DNA of 64,000 nt from Streptomyces longisporoflavus (GTDB taxonomy: Bacteria > Actinomycetota > Actinomycetes > Streptomycetales > Streptomycetaceae). Location: contig NZ_BMTR01000007.1 in the NCBI RefSeq assembly GCF_014649775.1, forward strand, positions 62,001 to 126,000. The letters are read 5' to 3'. Positions 45,165-54,304 of the stretch are shown piece after piece. Under the pieces are notes generated by a model. That model saw only the letters and a list, made by a program, of their open reading frames with translations, was not told where the DNA came from and did no database searches. The translations under genes and the position numbers were made by a program. Each line of letters starts with the position of its first letter. Position 1 is the first letter of the stretch.

Positions 45165-45537
45165 GAAGGGTCCTTCCCTGGAGCGGACGTCGGCCTGTCT
45201 GGCTCGGCGACCGGTTGTGCTGTCCGGAGGTCCTTTGGTGTGTGGACCGTGCCGGGGCGGTGGTCCGCCAACGCGCGGCGGAAGAATTCACTGGTGATGG
45301 CGAGTCCCGGTGAGGTGCCACTGATGTGCGGTGTCACTCGGCTCGGTCACGCCGGTTCCGGAGCGTGCTCGGCACTGCTCAGTGCGGGGCACAGAGCAGT
45401 TTGGGAGGCTCCCGGAAGGATGGATGTCCCGGACGGGGACACGAAGCACCTCGCCATGGTGGGGTCGGGTGCAGACTTGAGGTTAACACTACCGGATCCA
45501 ACAAACATTCCCCCTCTCCAAATCCGGCTATCAGGTG
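45165..45537 (-). other. rho leader region
   Basis: 373 bases without a convincing gene between thrB and rho. A possible -10 box (TAGTGT on the minus strand, near 45486-45491) sits in the AT-richest part, giving a leader of about 300 bases. Long leaders are where Rho is known to autoregulate by premature termination in other bacteria. No obvious strong intrinsic terminator is seen in it. Confidence 0.4.
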
Positions 45538-46455
45538 TCAAGGCGCAAGCGGCAGCACGCTCGCACCGGTCGCGTCGAGCGCCAGACGGTTGGCCGCCCA
45601 GCCCTCGCCCGCGAGGCGTGCGACCTTGTCCGCCGCACTCTCATCGGCCAGCGCTAGGACCGTGGGTCCGGCGCCGGAGATCATCGCCGGGACACCGTCC
45701 GCGCGCAGGCGCTCGACCAGGGCGGCGCTCTCCGGCATGGCGGGCGCGCGGTACTCCTGGTGGAGCCGGTCCTCGGTGGCGGGAAGCAGCAGCTCGGGGC
45801 GCCTGGTCAGGGCCTCTACGAGCAGCGCGGCACGGCCCGCGTTGGTGGCGGCGTCGACGTGCGGGACGGTGCGCGGGAGCAGTCCGCGCGCCGTCTCGGT
45901 GAGCACGGGCTTTCCGGGTACGAAGACCACCGGAACGATGGATTCGGCGGGGTCCATCCTGATCGCCCTGGCCGCTCCCCCGTCCATCCAGGAGAGCGTG
46001 AAGCCGCCGAGCAGACAGGCGGCGACGTTGTCGGGGTGGCCCTCGATCTCGGTGGCGAGTTCAAGCAGGGCGTTGTCGTCGAGCCGGGTGTCGCCGCCTA
46101 TGGTCACGGCGCGCGCGGCGACGATGCCCGCGCAGATGGCGGCGGACGAGGAGCCGAGGCCCCGGCCGTGCGGAATGCGGTTGGCGCAGACGATTTCGAG
46201 GCCGCGCGGCTGTCCGCCGAGCAGGTCGAAGGCGGTGCGCAGGGAACGAACCAGCAGATGCGACTCGTCGCGCGGGAGCGTTTCGCTGCCCTCACCTGCG
46301 ATGTCGATGTTCAGTCCGGAGTCGGCCACCCGCACGACGACGTCGTCGTACAGACCCAGCGACAGGCCGAGGGCGTCGAAGCCCGGGCCGAGGTTGGCGC
46401 TGGTGGCGGGGACGCGCACCCGGACGGCGGCGGCGCGGAACGCGGGACCGGCCAT
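45538..46455 (-). CDS. thrB: homoserine kinase
   Basis: A 305-residue GHMP-family kinase phosphorylating homoserine for threonine synthesis. N-terminal VRVPATSANLGPGFDALGL, the ATP-binding GHMP motif IPHGRGLGSSSAAICAG, and the C-terminal AMISGAGPTVLALAD are all present. ATG start. Third of the co-directional hom-thrC-thrB set, separated from thrC by 290 bases, so it may have its own promoter. Confidence 0.97.
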   Translation of the reverse strand: MAGPAFRAAAVRVRVPATSANLGPGFDALGLSLGLYDDVVVRVADSGLNIDIAGEGSETLPRDESHLLVRSLRTAFDLLGGQPRGLEIVCANRIPHGRGLGSSSAAICAGIVAARAVTIGGDTRLDDNALLELATEIEGHPDNVAACLLGGFTLSWMDGGAARAIRMDPAESIVPVVFVPGKPVLTETARGLLPRTVPHVDAATNAGRAALLVEALTRRPELLLPATEDRLHQEYRAPAMPESAALVERLRADGVPAMISGAGPTVLALADESAADKVARLAGEGWAANRLALDATGASVLPLAP

Positions 46456-46745
46456 CGCTCGATGACTCTCCTTGAGCTGCGATCTTTTGAGGACTTGCCA
46501 CGTGATGAGGCACTACCCGAAGGCCGCTCTGCGGCAGCACCGCGGCATATGCGGCGGGGCGGGTTCGGTACAGCCTATCGAAGGAAGGTTCTGTGGCGAC
46601 ATAGGGCGCACAGGAGGCGCACGATGCGTGTCGTAAGCCCCCTGTGCACCCCCTGTGCGGAGTTGCGGGTTTTCCGGACGGTTATGCCCGCCGTACTGCT
46701 GCGGTTATGCCCGTCCCACCCCTGCGGATACCCCGGCCACGAGCG

Positions 46746-47804
46746 TTATGCCAGACCGAGGCGTTCGGCGGCGGCGGCCGAGTCGACCGGGACCGTGACC
46801 GGCTGCGGTGCGCCGGCGACGGCCCAGTCCGGGTCCTTGAGTCCGTTTCCGGTGACGGTGCAGACGATGCGCTGGCCCTTGTCGACCTTGCCCTGCTCGG
46901 CCGCCTTCAGCAGACCGGCGACGGAAGCGGCCGACGCCGGCTCGACGAAGACACCCTCCTGGGACGCCAACAGCTTGTAGGCGCGCAGGATCTCACGGTC
47001 CGTCACCTCGTCGATGAAGCCGTGCGACTCGTCGCGCGCGTCGAGCGCGTGCTGCCACGACGCGGGGTTGCCGATGCGAATCGCGGTGGCGATCGTCGAC
47101 GGGTCCTTGACGATCTCGCCGCGCACGATGGGCGCGGAACCGGAAGCCTGGAAGCCCCACATGCGGGGAGTGCGCGTCGAGACCGAGTCGGCGGCGTACT
47201 CCTTGTAGCCCTTCCAATAGGCCGTGATGTTGCCCGCGTTGCCCACCGGCAGGACGTGGATGTCGGGGGCGTCGCCGAGCGCGTCCACGATCTCGAACGA
47301 GGCGGTCTTCTGGCCCTCGATGCGGAACGGGTTCACCGAATTGACCAGCGCCACCGGGTAGTTCTCGGAGAGGGCGCGGGCGAGGTTCAGGCAGTCGTCG
47401 AAGTTGCCGTCGACCTGGAGGATCTTCGAGCCGTAGACGAGCGCCTGGCCCATCTTGCCGAGCGCGATCTTGCCCTGCGGCACCAGCACCGCGCAGACCA
47501 TTCCCGCGCGTACGGCGTAGGCGGCGGCCGAGGCCGACGTGTTGCCGGTGGAGGCGCAGATGACGGCCTTGGCGCCCTCCTCCTTGGCCTTCGTGATCGC
47601 CATCGTCATGCCGCGGTCCTTGAAGGACCCGGTCGGGTTGGCGCCCTCGACCTTGAGATGCACCTCGCAGCCCGTGCGCTCGGAGAGCACCTGCGCGGGC
47701 ACGAGCGGCGTGCCGCCCTCGCGGAGCGTCACGACCGGAGTCGTGGCGGAGACGGGAAGACGGTCCCGGTACTCCTCGATGATTCCGCGCCATTGGTGGG
47801 TCAT
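46746..47804 (-). CDS. thrC: threonine synthase
   Basis: A 352-residue PLP enzyme converting O-phosphohomoserine to threonine. The PLP lysine is in NPTGSFKDRGMT, with the phosphate-binding SVNPFRIEGQKTASFEI and GNAGNITAYWKGYKEY regions. ATG start six bases after the hom stop, implying tight coupling. Length is that of the short bacterial type. Confidence 0.98.
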   Translation of the reverse strand: MTHQWRGIIEEYRDRLPVSATTPVVTLREGGTPLVPAQVLSERTGCEVHLKVEGANPTGSFKDRGMTMAITKAKEEGAKAVICASTGNTSASAAAYAVRAGMVCAVLVPQGKIALGKMGQALVYGSKILQVDGNFDDCLNLARALSENYPVALVNSVNPFRIEGQKTASFEIVDALGDAPDIHVLPVGNAGNITAYWKGYKEYAADSVSTRTPRMWGFQASGSAPIVRGEIVKDPSTIATAIRIGNPASWQHALDARDESHGFIDEVTDREILRAYKLLASQEGVFVEPASAASVAGLLKAAEQGKVDKGQRIVCTVTGNGLKDPDWAVAGAPQPVTVPVDSAAAAERLGLA

Positions 47805-47810
47805 TGCTGA

Positions 47811-49103
47811 CTACTCCCCTTCAACCCGCATGATGCTGGCGACACCACGCACGGTGTCGAGATTCCGCAGCGCCTCGACGGTGCCGCTGAGGGCGGCGTC
47901 GGGCGCGCGGTGGGTGACGACGACGAGGGATGCCTCGCCGTCCTTGCCCGTCTGACGGACCGTATCGATCGATACGCCGTGCTCGGCGAAGACCGTCGCG
48001 ACCTGGGCGAGGACACCCGGCTTGTCGGCCACGTCGAGGCTGATGTGGTAGCGCGTGACGACCTCGCCCATGGAGCCCACGGGCAGCTGGGTGTACGCGG
48101 ATTCGCCGGGCCCGGTGGCTTCGGCGAGCTTGTTGCGGCAGACGGCGACGAGGTCGCCGAGCACGGCCGACGCGGTGGGGGAACCGCCCGCTCCGGGGCC
48201 GTAGAACATGAGCTGACCCGCGGCCTCCGCTTCCACGAAGACCGCGTTGTACGCCTCGCGGACCGACGCGAGCGGATGGCTGAGCGGAATCATCGCCGGG
48301 TGCACGCGCGCGGTGACGGAACCGCCGTCGGCGGCCCGCTCGCAGATGGCGAGCAGCTTGATGGTGCAGCCCATGCGCTTCGCGGACGCGAAGTCGGCGC
48401 CGGTGACCTCGGTCATGCCCTCGCGGTAGACGTCGTCGAGGCGCACCCGCGTGTGGAAGGCGATGCCGGCGAGGATCGCGGCCTTGGCGGCGGCGTCGAA
48501 GCCTTCGACGTCGGCGGTCGGGTCGGCTTCCGCGTACCCGAGCGCGGTGGCCTCGTCGAGGGCTTCCTGGTAGCCGGCGCCGGTGGTGTCCATGGCGTCG
48601 AGGATGAAGTTGGTGGTGCCGTTCACGATGCCGAGAACGCGGTTCACCTTGTCCCCGACCAGGGACTCCCGCAGCGGCCTGATGAGCGGGATGGCACCGG
48701 CGACGGCGGCTTCGTAGTAAAGGTCCCGCCCGTGCTCCTCGGCGGCGGCGTGCAGCGCGGCGCCGTCCTGCGCGATGAGCGCCTTGTTGGCGGAGACGAC
48801 GGACGCGCCGTGCTCGAAGGCGGTGGTGATGAGGGTCCTGGCGGGCTCGATGCCGCCGATGACCTCGACCACGACATCAATGTCACCGCGTTTGACCAGC
48901 GCGGTCGCGTCCGTGGTGACCAGTGAGGGATCGATTCCGTCCCGCACCTTCGACGGACGGCGGACGGCCACCCCGGCGAGTTCCACCGGGGCGCCGATCC
49001 GGGCCGTGAGGTCGGCGGCGTGCGTCGTCATGATGCGCGCCACCTCTGAGCCGACAACCCCACAGCCCAGCAGCGCCACCTTCAGCGGACGCGTACGCAT
49101 CAT
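47811..49103 (-). CDS. hom: homoserine dehydrogenase
   Basis: A 430-residue NAD(P)H-dependent enzyme making homoserine from aspartate semialdehyde. Rossmann motif VALLGCGVVGSEVARIM; catalytic GIVNGTTNFILDAM and the conserved YYEAAVAGAIPLIRPL; a C-terminal ACT domain (DVADKPGVLAQVATVF) for feedback regulation by threonine. It is followed after six bases by thrC. Start is the first of two ATGs (49103 or 49100). Confidence 0.98.
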   Translation of the reverse strand: MMRTRPLKVALLGCGVVGSEVARIMTTHAADLTARIGAPVELAGVAVRRPSKVRDGIDPSLVTTDATALVKRGDIDVVVEVIGGIEPARTLITTAFEHGASVVSANKALIAQDGAALHAAAEEHGRDLYYEAAVAGAIPLIRPLRESLVGDKVNRVLGIVNGTTNFILDAMDTTGAGYQEALDEATALGYAEADPTADVEGFDAAAKAAILAGIAFHTRVRLDDVYREGMTEVTGADFASAKRMGCTIKLLAICERAADGGSVTARVHPAMIPLSHPLASVREAYNAVFVEAEAAGQLMFYGPGAGGSPTASAVLGDLVAVCRNKLAEATGPGESAYTQLPVGSMGEVVTRYHISLDVADKPGVLAQVATVFAEHGVSIDTVRQTGKDGEASLVVVTHRAPDAALSGTVEALRNLDTVRGVASIMRVEGE

Positions 49104-49241
49104 CCGACCTCACTTCTCGTACTTCTACGTTGGGACCAGTCTCACCCACGGGTTCGCGGTTTCCATCTACTGTCCGGATGGCGAGACAAGTATTTCACTG
49201 GCCGATACTCTGCCGGCGGCCGTTTCCCGGCCGATTTTTCC

Positions 49242-50633
49242 TCAGCCGACATCAAGACGCAGGAGATCTTCCTCCGTCTCGCGCCGGACGATGACCCGCG
49301 CCTCTCCGTCGCGCACGGCGACCACCGGCGGACGCAGGGCGTGGTTGTAGTTGCTCGCCATGGAGCGGCAGTACGCGCCTGTCGCGGGCACCGCGATCAG
49401 ATCACCCGGCGCCAGGTCCGCCGGCAGGAACGCGTCCTTCACCACGATGTCGCCGCTCTCGCAGTGCTTGCCGACGACGCGGACGAGCATGGGCTCGGCA
49501 TCCGACTCACGCGAGACGAGCGCGACGCTGTACTCGGCGTCGTAGAGCGCGGTACGGATGTTGTCGGACATGCCGCCGTCGACGGAGACGTACGTACGCA
49601 GTCCTTCGAGCGGCTTGACCGTACCGACTTCGTAGAGGGTGAAGGCGGTGGGGCCGACGATGGCGCGGCCGGGCTCGACGGAGATACGGGGCGTCCGCAG
49701 ATCGGCGGCCTCGCACTCACGCGTGACGATCTCGCTGAGCGCCTTGGCGATCTCGTGCGGCTCGCGGGGGTCGTCCTCGGAGGTGTAGGCGATGCCGAGC
49801 CCGCCGCCGAGGTCGATCTCGGGCAGCTCGACGCCGTGCTCGTCGCGGATCTCGGCGAGCAGCTGCACGACGCGCCGCGCGGAGACCTCGAATCCGGCCA
49901 TGTCGAAGATCTGCGACCCGATGTGCGAGTGCACCCCGATGAGTTCGAGCCCGTCCAGCTTGAGGGCCCTGCGCACGGCCTCGGCGGCCTGTCCCCCGGC
50001 AAGGGCGATGCCGAACTTCTGGTCCTCGTGGGCGGTGGCGATGAACTCGTGGGTGTGGGCCTCGACGCCGACGGTCACACGGATCTGCACGCGCTGGCGG
50101 ACGCCGAGCCGGTCGGCGATGTGCGCGACGCGCACGATCTCCTGGAAGGAGTCGAGGACGATGCGCCCGACTCCGGCTTCGATGGCCCGGTGGATCTCGT
50201 CCTCGGTCTTGTTGTTGCCGTGGAAGGCGATGCGGTCGGCGGGCATGCCGGCGGCGAGAGCGGTGGTGAGCTCGCCGCCGCTGCACACGTCCAGGTTGAG
50301 CCCTTCCTCGTGCAGCCACCGCACGACGGCACGCGAGAGGAAGGCCTTGCCGGCGTAGAAGACATCGGCGTCGGAGCCGAAGGCGCCGCGCCAGGCGTGG
50401 CAGCGGGCGCGGAAGTCGGCCTCGTCGAGGAAGTAGGCGGGGGTGCCGAACTCCTCGGCGAGCCGGGTCACCTCGATCCCGCCGACGGTGACGACACCGT
50501 CGGCGTTGCGGCCGACGGTCTGCGCCCAGACCTTGGGGTCGAGGGTGTTCAGGTCATCGGCCGGGGCGGTGTAGTGCCCCTCGGGCAGTACGTCGGCGTG
50601 GCGGGGCCCGGCGGGGTGTGCGGAACGGCTCAT
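49242..50633 (-). CDS. lysA: diaminopimelate decarboxylase
   Basis: A 463-residue PLP enzyme, the last step of lysine synthesis from meso-diaminopimelate. The PLP lysine is in DVFYAGKAFLSR; conserved GVHSHIGSQIFDM, GGGLGIAYTSED, EPGRAIVG and CESGDIVVKDAFLP, with the alanine-racemase-like fold. ATG start. It shares the strand with the downstream threonine genes, 138 bases before hom. Confidence 0.98.
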   Translation of the reverse strand: MSRSAHPAGPRHADVLPEGHYTAPADDLNTLDPKVWAQTVGRNADGVVTVGGIEVTRLAEEFGTPAYFLDEADFRARCHAWRGAFGSDADVFYAGKAFLSRAVVRWLHEEGLNLDVCSGGELTTALAAGMPADRIAFHGNNKTEDEIHRAIEAGVGRIVLDSFQEIVRVAHIADRLGVRQRVQIRVTVGVEAHTHEFIATAHEDQKFGIALAGGQAAEAVRRALKLDGLELIGVHSHIGSQIFDMAGFEVSARRVVQLLAEIRDEHGVELPEIDLGGGLGIAYTSEDDPREPHEIAKALSEIVTRECEAADLRTPRISVEPGRAIVGPTAFTLYEVGTVKPLEGLRTYVSVDGGMSDNIRTALYDAEYSVALVSRESDAEPMLVRVVGKHCESGDIVVKDAFLPADLAPGDLIAVPATGAYCRSMASNYNHALRPPVVAVRDGEARVIVRRETEEDLLRLDVG

Positions 50634-50673
50634 GTCGCGTTCGTCTCTCTCACTTCATTCACGTCTGTACGTG

Positions 50674-51753
50674 TCACAAGTACTCGGGGGCGCTGATGCC
50701 GAGCAGGGACAGGCCGCCTGCGAGCACCGTCCCGGCGGCTTCGGCGAGCGCGAGCCGGGCGCGGTGGGCGGCCGAGGGTTTCTCGTCGCCGAGCGGCAGT
50801 ACGGCCGGCTGGAAGGCGAGGAGGGCATCGGCGGTGACGACGAGGTGCCGGGCGAGCCGGTCGGGCGCGTGGTGCCGGGCGGCGGCGGCCAGGACGCGGG
50901 GGTGGGCGGCCAGGGCGTCGATGAGGTCGCGTGCGTCCGGTCCGGTTATGTCGCCGGGGGTGCCGGTGAAGCCGAGGGCGGCGGCGTTACGGGTGAGGGC
51001 GCGGGCGCGGGAGTAGGCGTACCGCACGCGGAAGAGGGGGTTGCTCGCGCGCTGGACCAGGTGCTCCTCGCTGATGCGGGGCCGGTCGTGGGCGGCGGGA
51101 ACGAGGAGGGCCCAGCGGGCCGCGTCGCGGCCGAGGAAGGCGGGGTCGGCCGGGGCGGGGACGGGCCGGAGTGTCTTGAGCGGGGCGGGCGGCTTCCCGT
51201 ACGCGTCCACCCGCACCCCGAGATGCGCCCATCCTGCGTCGGGGGCCTCCTCGCAGGTACTCCGCACGAGGGCGCCGCGGGCGACGAGGATACGGCGCAG
51301 GGAGTCGGCGAGGACGGCGGCGCGGACTTCGCGGGGGAAGTGGAGCTGGTGGGGGCCGGCGGTGCCGGGCCGGGCGTGTCCGTAGCGGGCGCCGCGGGCG
51401 AGGACGTCACGTACGAGTCCGCCGCCGGCGCCGCTGTCGCCTCGGTCGAGGGTGATGTTGAGGAAACCGGGCCCGGTGATGTCGATGGCCGCGATGCCGG
51501 GCTCCCCGGCGAGACGCGGGGACAGCACTTCGGCTACCTGGAGGGGCGAGCGTCCGGCGGCTCGGGCGACCTGGAGGGCGACGTTGGTGGCGTAGTCCCC
51601 GCACCCACCGGCCCGGGGCCGCTCGACGACGACCCTCCGGGCCACGCCCTCACCCTCCTGCTCCCCGAGGTCACCCAGCCCACTGAGCTCCCCGTCAGCA
51701 ACGGCACCACGCATGGCGCGCAGCACGGTGCGGGAGAGCTCGACGGGGGTCAC
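50674..51753 (-). CDS. nrtL: ArgS-related anticodon-binding protein
   Basis: A 359-residue protein related to the C-terminal half of arginyl-tRNA synthetase, without the synthetase catalytic domain (no HIGH or KMSKS). The C-terminal DALR-type helical domain includes NPLFRVRYAYSRARALTRNA and HHAPDRLARHLVVTADALLAF, matching ArgRS anticodon domains. The N-terminus (ELSRTVLRAMRGAVADGEL and DYATNVALQVARAAGRSP) resembles the ArgRS additional domain. It is the family NCBI calls NrtL. GTG start. It lies 40 bases upstream of lysA and under 1 kb from tRNA-Arg. Function not known. Confidence 0.9.
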   Translation of the reverse strand: MTPVELSRTVLRAMRGAVADGELSGLGDLGEQEGEGVARRVVVERPRAGGCGDYATNVALQVARAAGRSPLQVAEVLSPRLAGEPGIAAIDITGPGFLNITLDRGDSGAGGGLVRDVLARGARYGHARPGTAGPHQLHFPREVRAAVLADSLRRILVARGALVRSTCEEAPDAGWAHLGVRVDAYGKPPAPLKTLRPVPAPADPAFLGRDAARWALLVPAAHDRPRISEEHLVQRASNPLFRVRYAYSRARALTRNAAALGFTGTPGDITGPDARDLIDALAAHPRVLAAAARHHAPDRLARHLVVTADALLAFQPAVLPLGDEKPSAAHRARLALAEAAGTVLAGGLSLLGISAPEYL

Positions 51754-52047
51754 GGGTCAAGCGTATGGGAGGAGGGGGGTGGAGACGCGACCCGGTTTCC
51801 CGGATGGTCCGGGATGTGGACGGGTGGGGGGTGTGGGGGCCGGCGGCGACCGAGCGAGGGCAACCGTGCCGGGGGCCTGTGGCAGCTGGGTCAAGGCTGC
51901 CCCTGCCGGAGGCCGGCGGGGATTGGAGACTGGCATCGGGTGTGGGTTGGTCTGGTGCCGGAGCTAGTCGGGGCGGTCCGCTCAACCGCCGGAGGCGCCC
52001 CGCACGCGCTCGGCTCAGACCGCTCAGACCGCTGAGTCGGTTGCCGT

Positions 52048-52509
52048 TCAGCCGCCGGGGCGGCCCGCGCGCTCGGTCTCTCCGGCGGCGCCGCGTTCAC
52101 TGTCGAGGGCGCCGTGCCCGCTCTCGCCGCCGCTACCGCGTTCCATCAACTGCCGTACGATGCCGACCAGTTCGGTGGGTTCGAAGGGCTTGGCCAAGAA
52201 CGCGTCCACCCCTACCTCCAGGCCGCCCTCGACCTCGTACTGAGTGCAGGCGCTGACGATGACGATGGGCAGGTGGCGGGTCCGCGGGTCGGAGCGGAGT
52301 CGTGCGGCGGCCCGCAGCCCGTCGAGGCGGGGCATGACCACGTCCAGGGTGACGACATCGGGTCTGACCTGGTTCACGACGTCCAGGCATTCGGCACCGT
52401 CGGCCGCGGTCACGACCTCGAAGCCCTCCAGCTCGAGATTGACCCTGATCAGTTGCCGGATGACCTTGTTGTCGTCCACAACAAGCACGCGGCCGGACAC
52501 GCCTGACAC
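52048..52509 (-). CDS. single-domain response regulator
   Basis: A 153-residue receiver-domain protein with no DNA-binding output domain. Acidic pocket LVVDDN, phospho-acceptor Asp in VVTLDVVMPRLDG, and Lys in FLAKPFEP; the remaining 35 residues are Gly/Ser/Glu-rich. The GTG at 52507-52509 was chosen because TACTCT lies six bases upstream, fitting a leaderless start; a second GTG is three codons further in. No histidine kinase is adjacent. Possible partner unknown. Confidence 0.88.
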   Translation of the reverse strand: MSGVSGRVLVVDDNKVIRQLIRVNLELEGFEVVTAADGAECLDVVNQVRPDVVTLDVVMPRLDGLRAAARLRSDPRTRHLPIVIVSACTQYEVEGGLEVGVDAFLAKPFEPTELVGIVRQLMERGSGGESGHGALDSERGAAGETERAGRPGG

Positions 52510-52515
52510 AACTCG

Positions 52516-52521
52516 AGAGTA
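52516..52521 (-). promoter_or_regulatory. -10 box TACTCT of a leaderless response-regulator promoter
   Basis: TACTCT on the minus strand, six bases before the GTG at 52509, with no ribosome binding site. Confidence 0.45.
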
Positions 52522-52710
52522 GGTCCGCGCCCACCGCCGCGTCCGGGTTTTCCCCACTTCCGCCCCGTGCGGGCAGCCGGGCCCGACCTCTGTGACGGGG
52601 GGTGCGGATGCGGCGGCCCCCGCGGCCAGGGAGTGCGGAAATACCTGTTCATGGGGAGCCGTTCAGAGCTGGTAGGGTTCTACCCGTCGCCGCGCAACCC
52701 GCGCTGACAC

Positions 52711-52782
52711 GCCCCCGTAGCTCAGGGGATAGAGCAACGGCCTCCGGAGCCGTGTGCGCAGGTTCGAATCCTGCCGGGGGCA
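52711..52782 (+). tRNA. tRNA-Arg (anticodon CCG)
   Basis: A 72-nt cloverleaf: acceptor stem GCCCCCG/CGGGGGC with discriminator A, D-arm GCTC-GAGC, anticodon stem ACGGC/GCCGT around loop CTCCGGA (anticodon CCG, reading CGG), T-arm GCAGG-TTCGAAT-CCTGC. The CCA end is not encoded. tRNA genes like this are common integration sites; from memory an integrated element occupies the tRNA-Arg at the matching place in S. coelicolor, while here an R-M cassette follows. Confidence 0.98.
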
Positions 52783-52836
52783 CTCGCCGAGGATCAGCAG
52801 AGATCAAGCGCTGACCAGGGCGGATGCCGAGAGAAG

Positions 52837-52873
52837 AGAGCGGGAGTCAGTCTCACTGACTCCCGCTCTTTTT
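52837..52873 (+). terminator. strong intrinsic terminator after tRNA-Arg
   Basis: Perfect 14-bp stem AGAGCGGGAGTCAG with its complement, loop TCTCA, followed by TTTTT. One of the few classic U-tract terminators in the window. Confidence 0.9.
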
Positions 52874-52931
52874 GCTGTCCTCAAGACTGCCCTGAAGGCC
52901 CTCCTCAAGCCCCCCTCGGCCGGGAGGAAAA

Positions 52932-52979
52932 CGGCATTCGAGATGCCGGTGGTGCTAGGGTTTTCGCCTGATCATCAGG
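52932..52979 (+). promoter_or_regulatory. R-M promoter with two palindromes
   Basis: Palindrome 1: CGGCAT-N5-ATGCCG (52932-52948) at the expected -35 position. Then a -10 box TAGGGT (52956-52961). Palindrome 2: CCTGAT-C-ATCAGG (52967-52979) at the expected transcript start and touching the AGGAGG ribosome site (52977-52982). Both are candidate operators for control of the methyltransferase/endonuclease operon. Confidence 0.6.
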
Positions 52980-52988
52980 AGGCTTGCT

Positions 52989-54284
52989 GTGGGTAGTCAA
53001 ACCGACATCATCAAGGACGATGCCGTACCAACTACCCCAGAACCGACGGCCTACAAGGTTGTCGACCTCTTCTCCGGGGGCGGCGGAATGAGCTTTGGAT
53101 TCCATGCTCACCCCGCCTTCGAAGTGATCGGGGCGGCCGACGCCCAGCTGGGAAAGCCGAGCAGCCCCAAGGGTTCCCTGGCCTGCAACACCACCTATGA
53201 ATCCAACATGGGAATCGCGCCGGTCGAAACCGATTTGGGGACCGTCGATCCCGAATCGCTGCGGCGGTCCATGGGAATTACCTCGCCGATCGATGTCCTG
53301 TCGGCCTGCCCCCCGTGCACCGGATTCTCCCGGACCAATGCCAAGAATCATCTCGCGGACGACAAGAGGAACAGCCTCGTCGGCCGCACCATCGTATTCG
53401 TCGACGCTTTTCAGCCCAAGATTCTTGTCATGGAGAATGCCAGAGAGCTTCTTCAGGGGCGGTGGGCCCATCATTTCGAGGTTCTCAAGGGGGATCTCGA
53501 AGCGCGGGGTTATACCGTGCATGCCCAGAATCACGTGCTGAACAAGTTCGGCCTTCCGCAGGTCCGCGAGCGGGCGCTCGTCATCGCCGTCGCCGCGGGA
53601 TATGACCTCCGTACGCTCGAAGACGCGTGGGCCGGTCGCTCTCTGGTCCCGGAAGCCACCACCGTGCGGCGCGCACTCGACGGGATTCCCGTCATCAACG
53701 CCGGTGAAGCACATCCCTCGGACGACGCGCACGCCTCCCCGAGCTTCCATTCCGCCGCGACGCTCGGACGTCTGCAGAAGATTCCCCATGACGGAGGGTC
53801 CTGGCGGGATCTTCTGAACGTCCAGGGCGGGAATGACTTCCTTACCCCTGCCATGGTCAAGTCCGTGGCCAAGGGAGACTTCGGGAGTTTCCCGGACGTC
53901 TACGGACGCATGGCCTGGGATCGGCCCGCGCCCACCATCAAGCGAGAGTGCGCGCACGTCGGCAACGGACGCTATTCCCACCCCACGGAAGACCGCCTGT
54001 GCTCCGTGCGAGAGCTCGGGATTCTCAACGGGTTCCCGCGTGACTACAAATTCGACGGAACCAGCCTCAGCAACAAGTACCGGCACATCGGCGACGCCGT
54101 CCCGCCCCTCGTCAGCTACCAGCTCGCTTCCGTCTGCCGCTGGATCCTGACCGGGGAGCGACCGAGCGTCAGCGATCTCATCCTGCCGGGGACCCATCTG
54201 CGGCCCGATGACATTCGGGAGATCGACACTGCCGTCACCGGTCAGTCGATCGGCCGGCAGGCCCCCGAATTCGTAGCCGCCTGA
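52989..54284 (+). CDS. DNA (cytosine-5) methyltransferase of an R-M system
   Basis: A 431-residue C5-cytosine methyltransferase transferring a methyl group from SAM to DNA. Motifs in order: I (VVDLFSGGGG, 24-33), IV with catalytic Cys110 (PPCTGFSRTN), VI (Glu149-Asn150 in VMENARELL), VIII (Q191-V-R-E-R), IX (RMAWDRPAPTIK, from 308) and X (GDAVPPLVSYQLA, 368-380). The target-recognition region between VIII and IX is about 110 residues, consistent with one target. GTG start with AGGAGG six bases upstream. About one in four to five codons ends in A or T, more than the core genes here. An endonuclease gene follows after 20 bases. Target sequence unknown. Confidence 0.95.
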   Translation: MGSQTDIIKDDAVPTTPEPTAYKVVDLFSGGGGMSFGFHAHPAFEVIGAADAQLGKPSSPKGSLACNTTYESNMGIAPVETDLGTVDPESLRRSMGITSPIDVLSACPPCTGFSRTNAKNHLADDKRNSLVGRTIVFVDAFQPKILVMENARELLQGRWAHHFEVLKGDLEARGYTVHAQNHVLNKFGLPQVRERALVIAVAAGYDLRTLEDAWAGRSLVPEATTVRRALDGIPVINAGEAHPSDDAHASPSFHSAATLGRLQKIPHDGGSWRDLLNVQGGNDFLTPAMVKSVAKGDFGSFPDVYGRMAWDRPAPTIKRECAHVGNGRYSHPTEDRLCSVRELGILNGFPRDYKFDGTSLSNKYRHIGDAVPPLVSYQLASVCRWILTGERPSVSDLILPGTHLRPDDIREIDTAVTGQSIGRQAPEFVAA

Positions 54285-54304
54285 GTTCTCCACGAAGGAC
54301 CGCG

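Noticed and set aside
45347..45541. Small minus-strand frame in the rho leader (TTG start overlapping the thrB stop)
   Set aside because: No ribosome binding site, its start lies upstream of the likely rho promoter, and composition does not favour coding.
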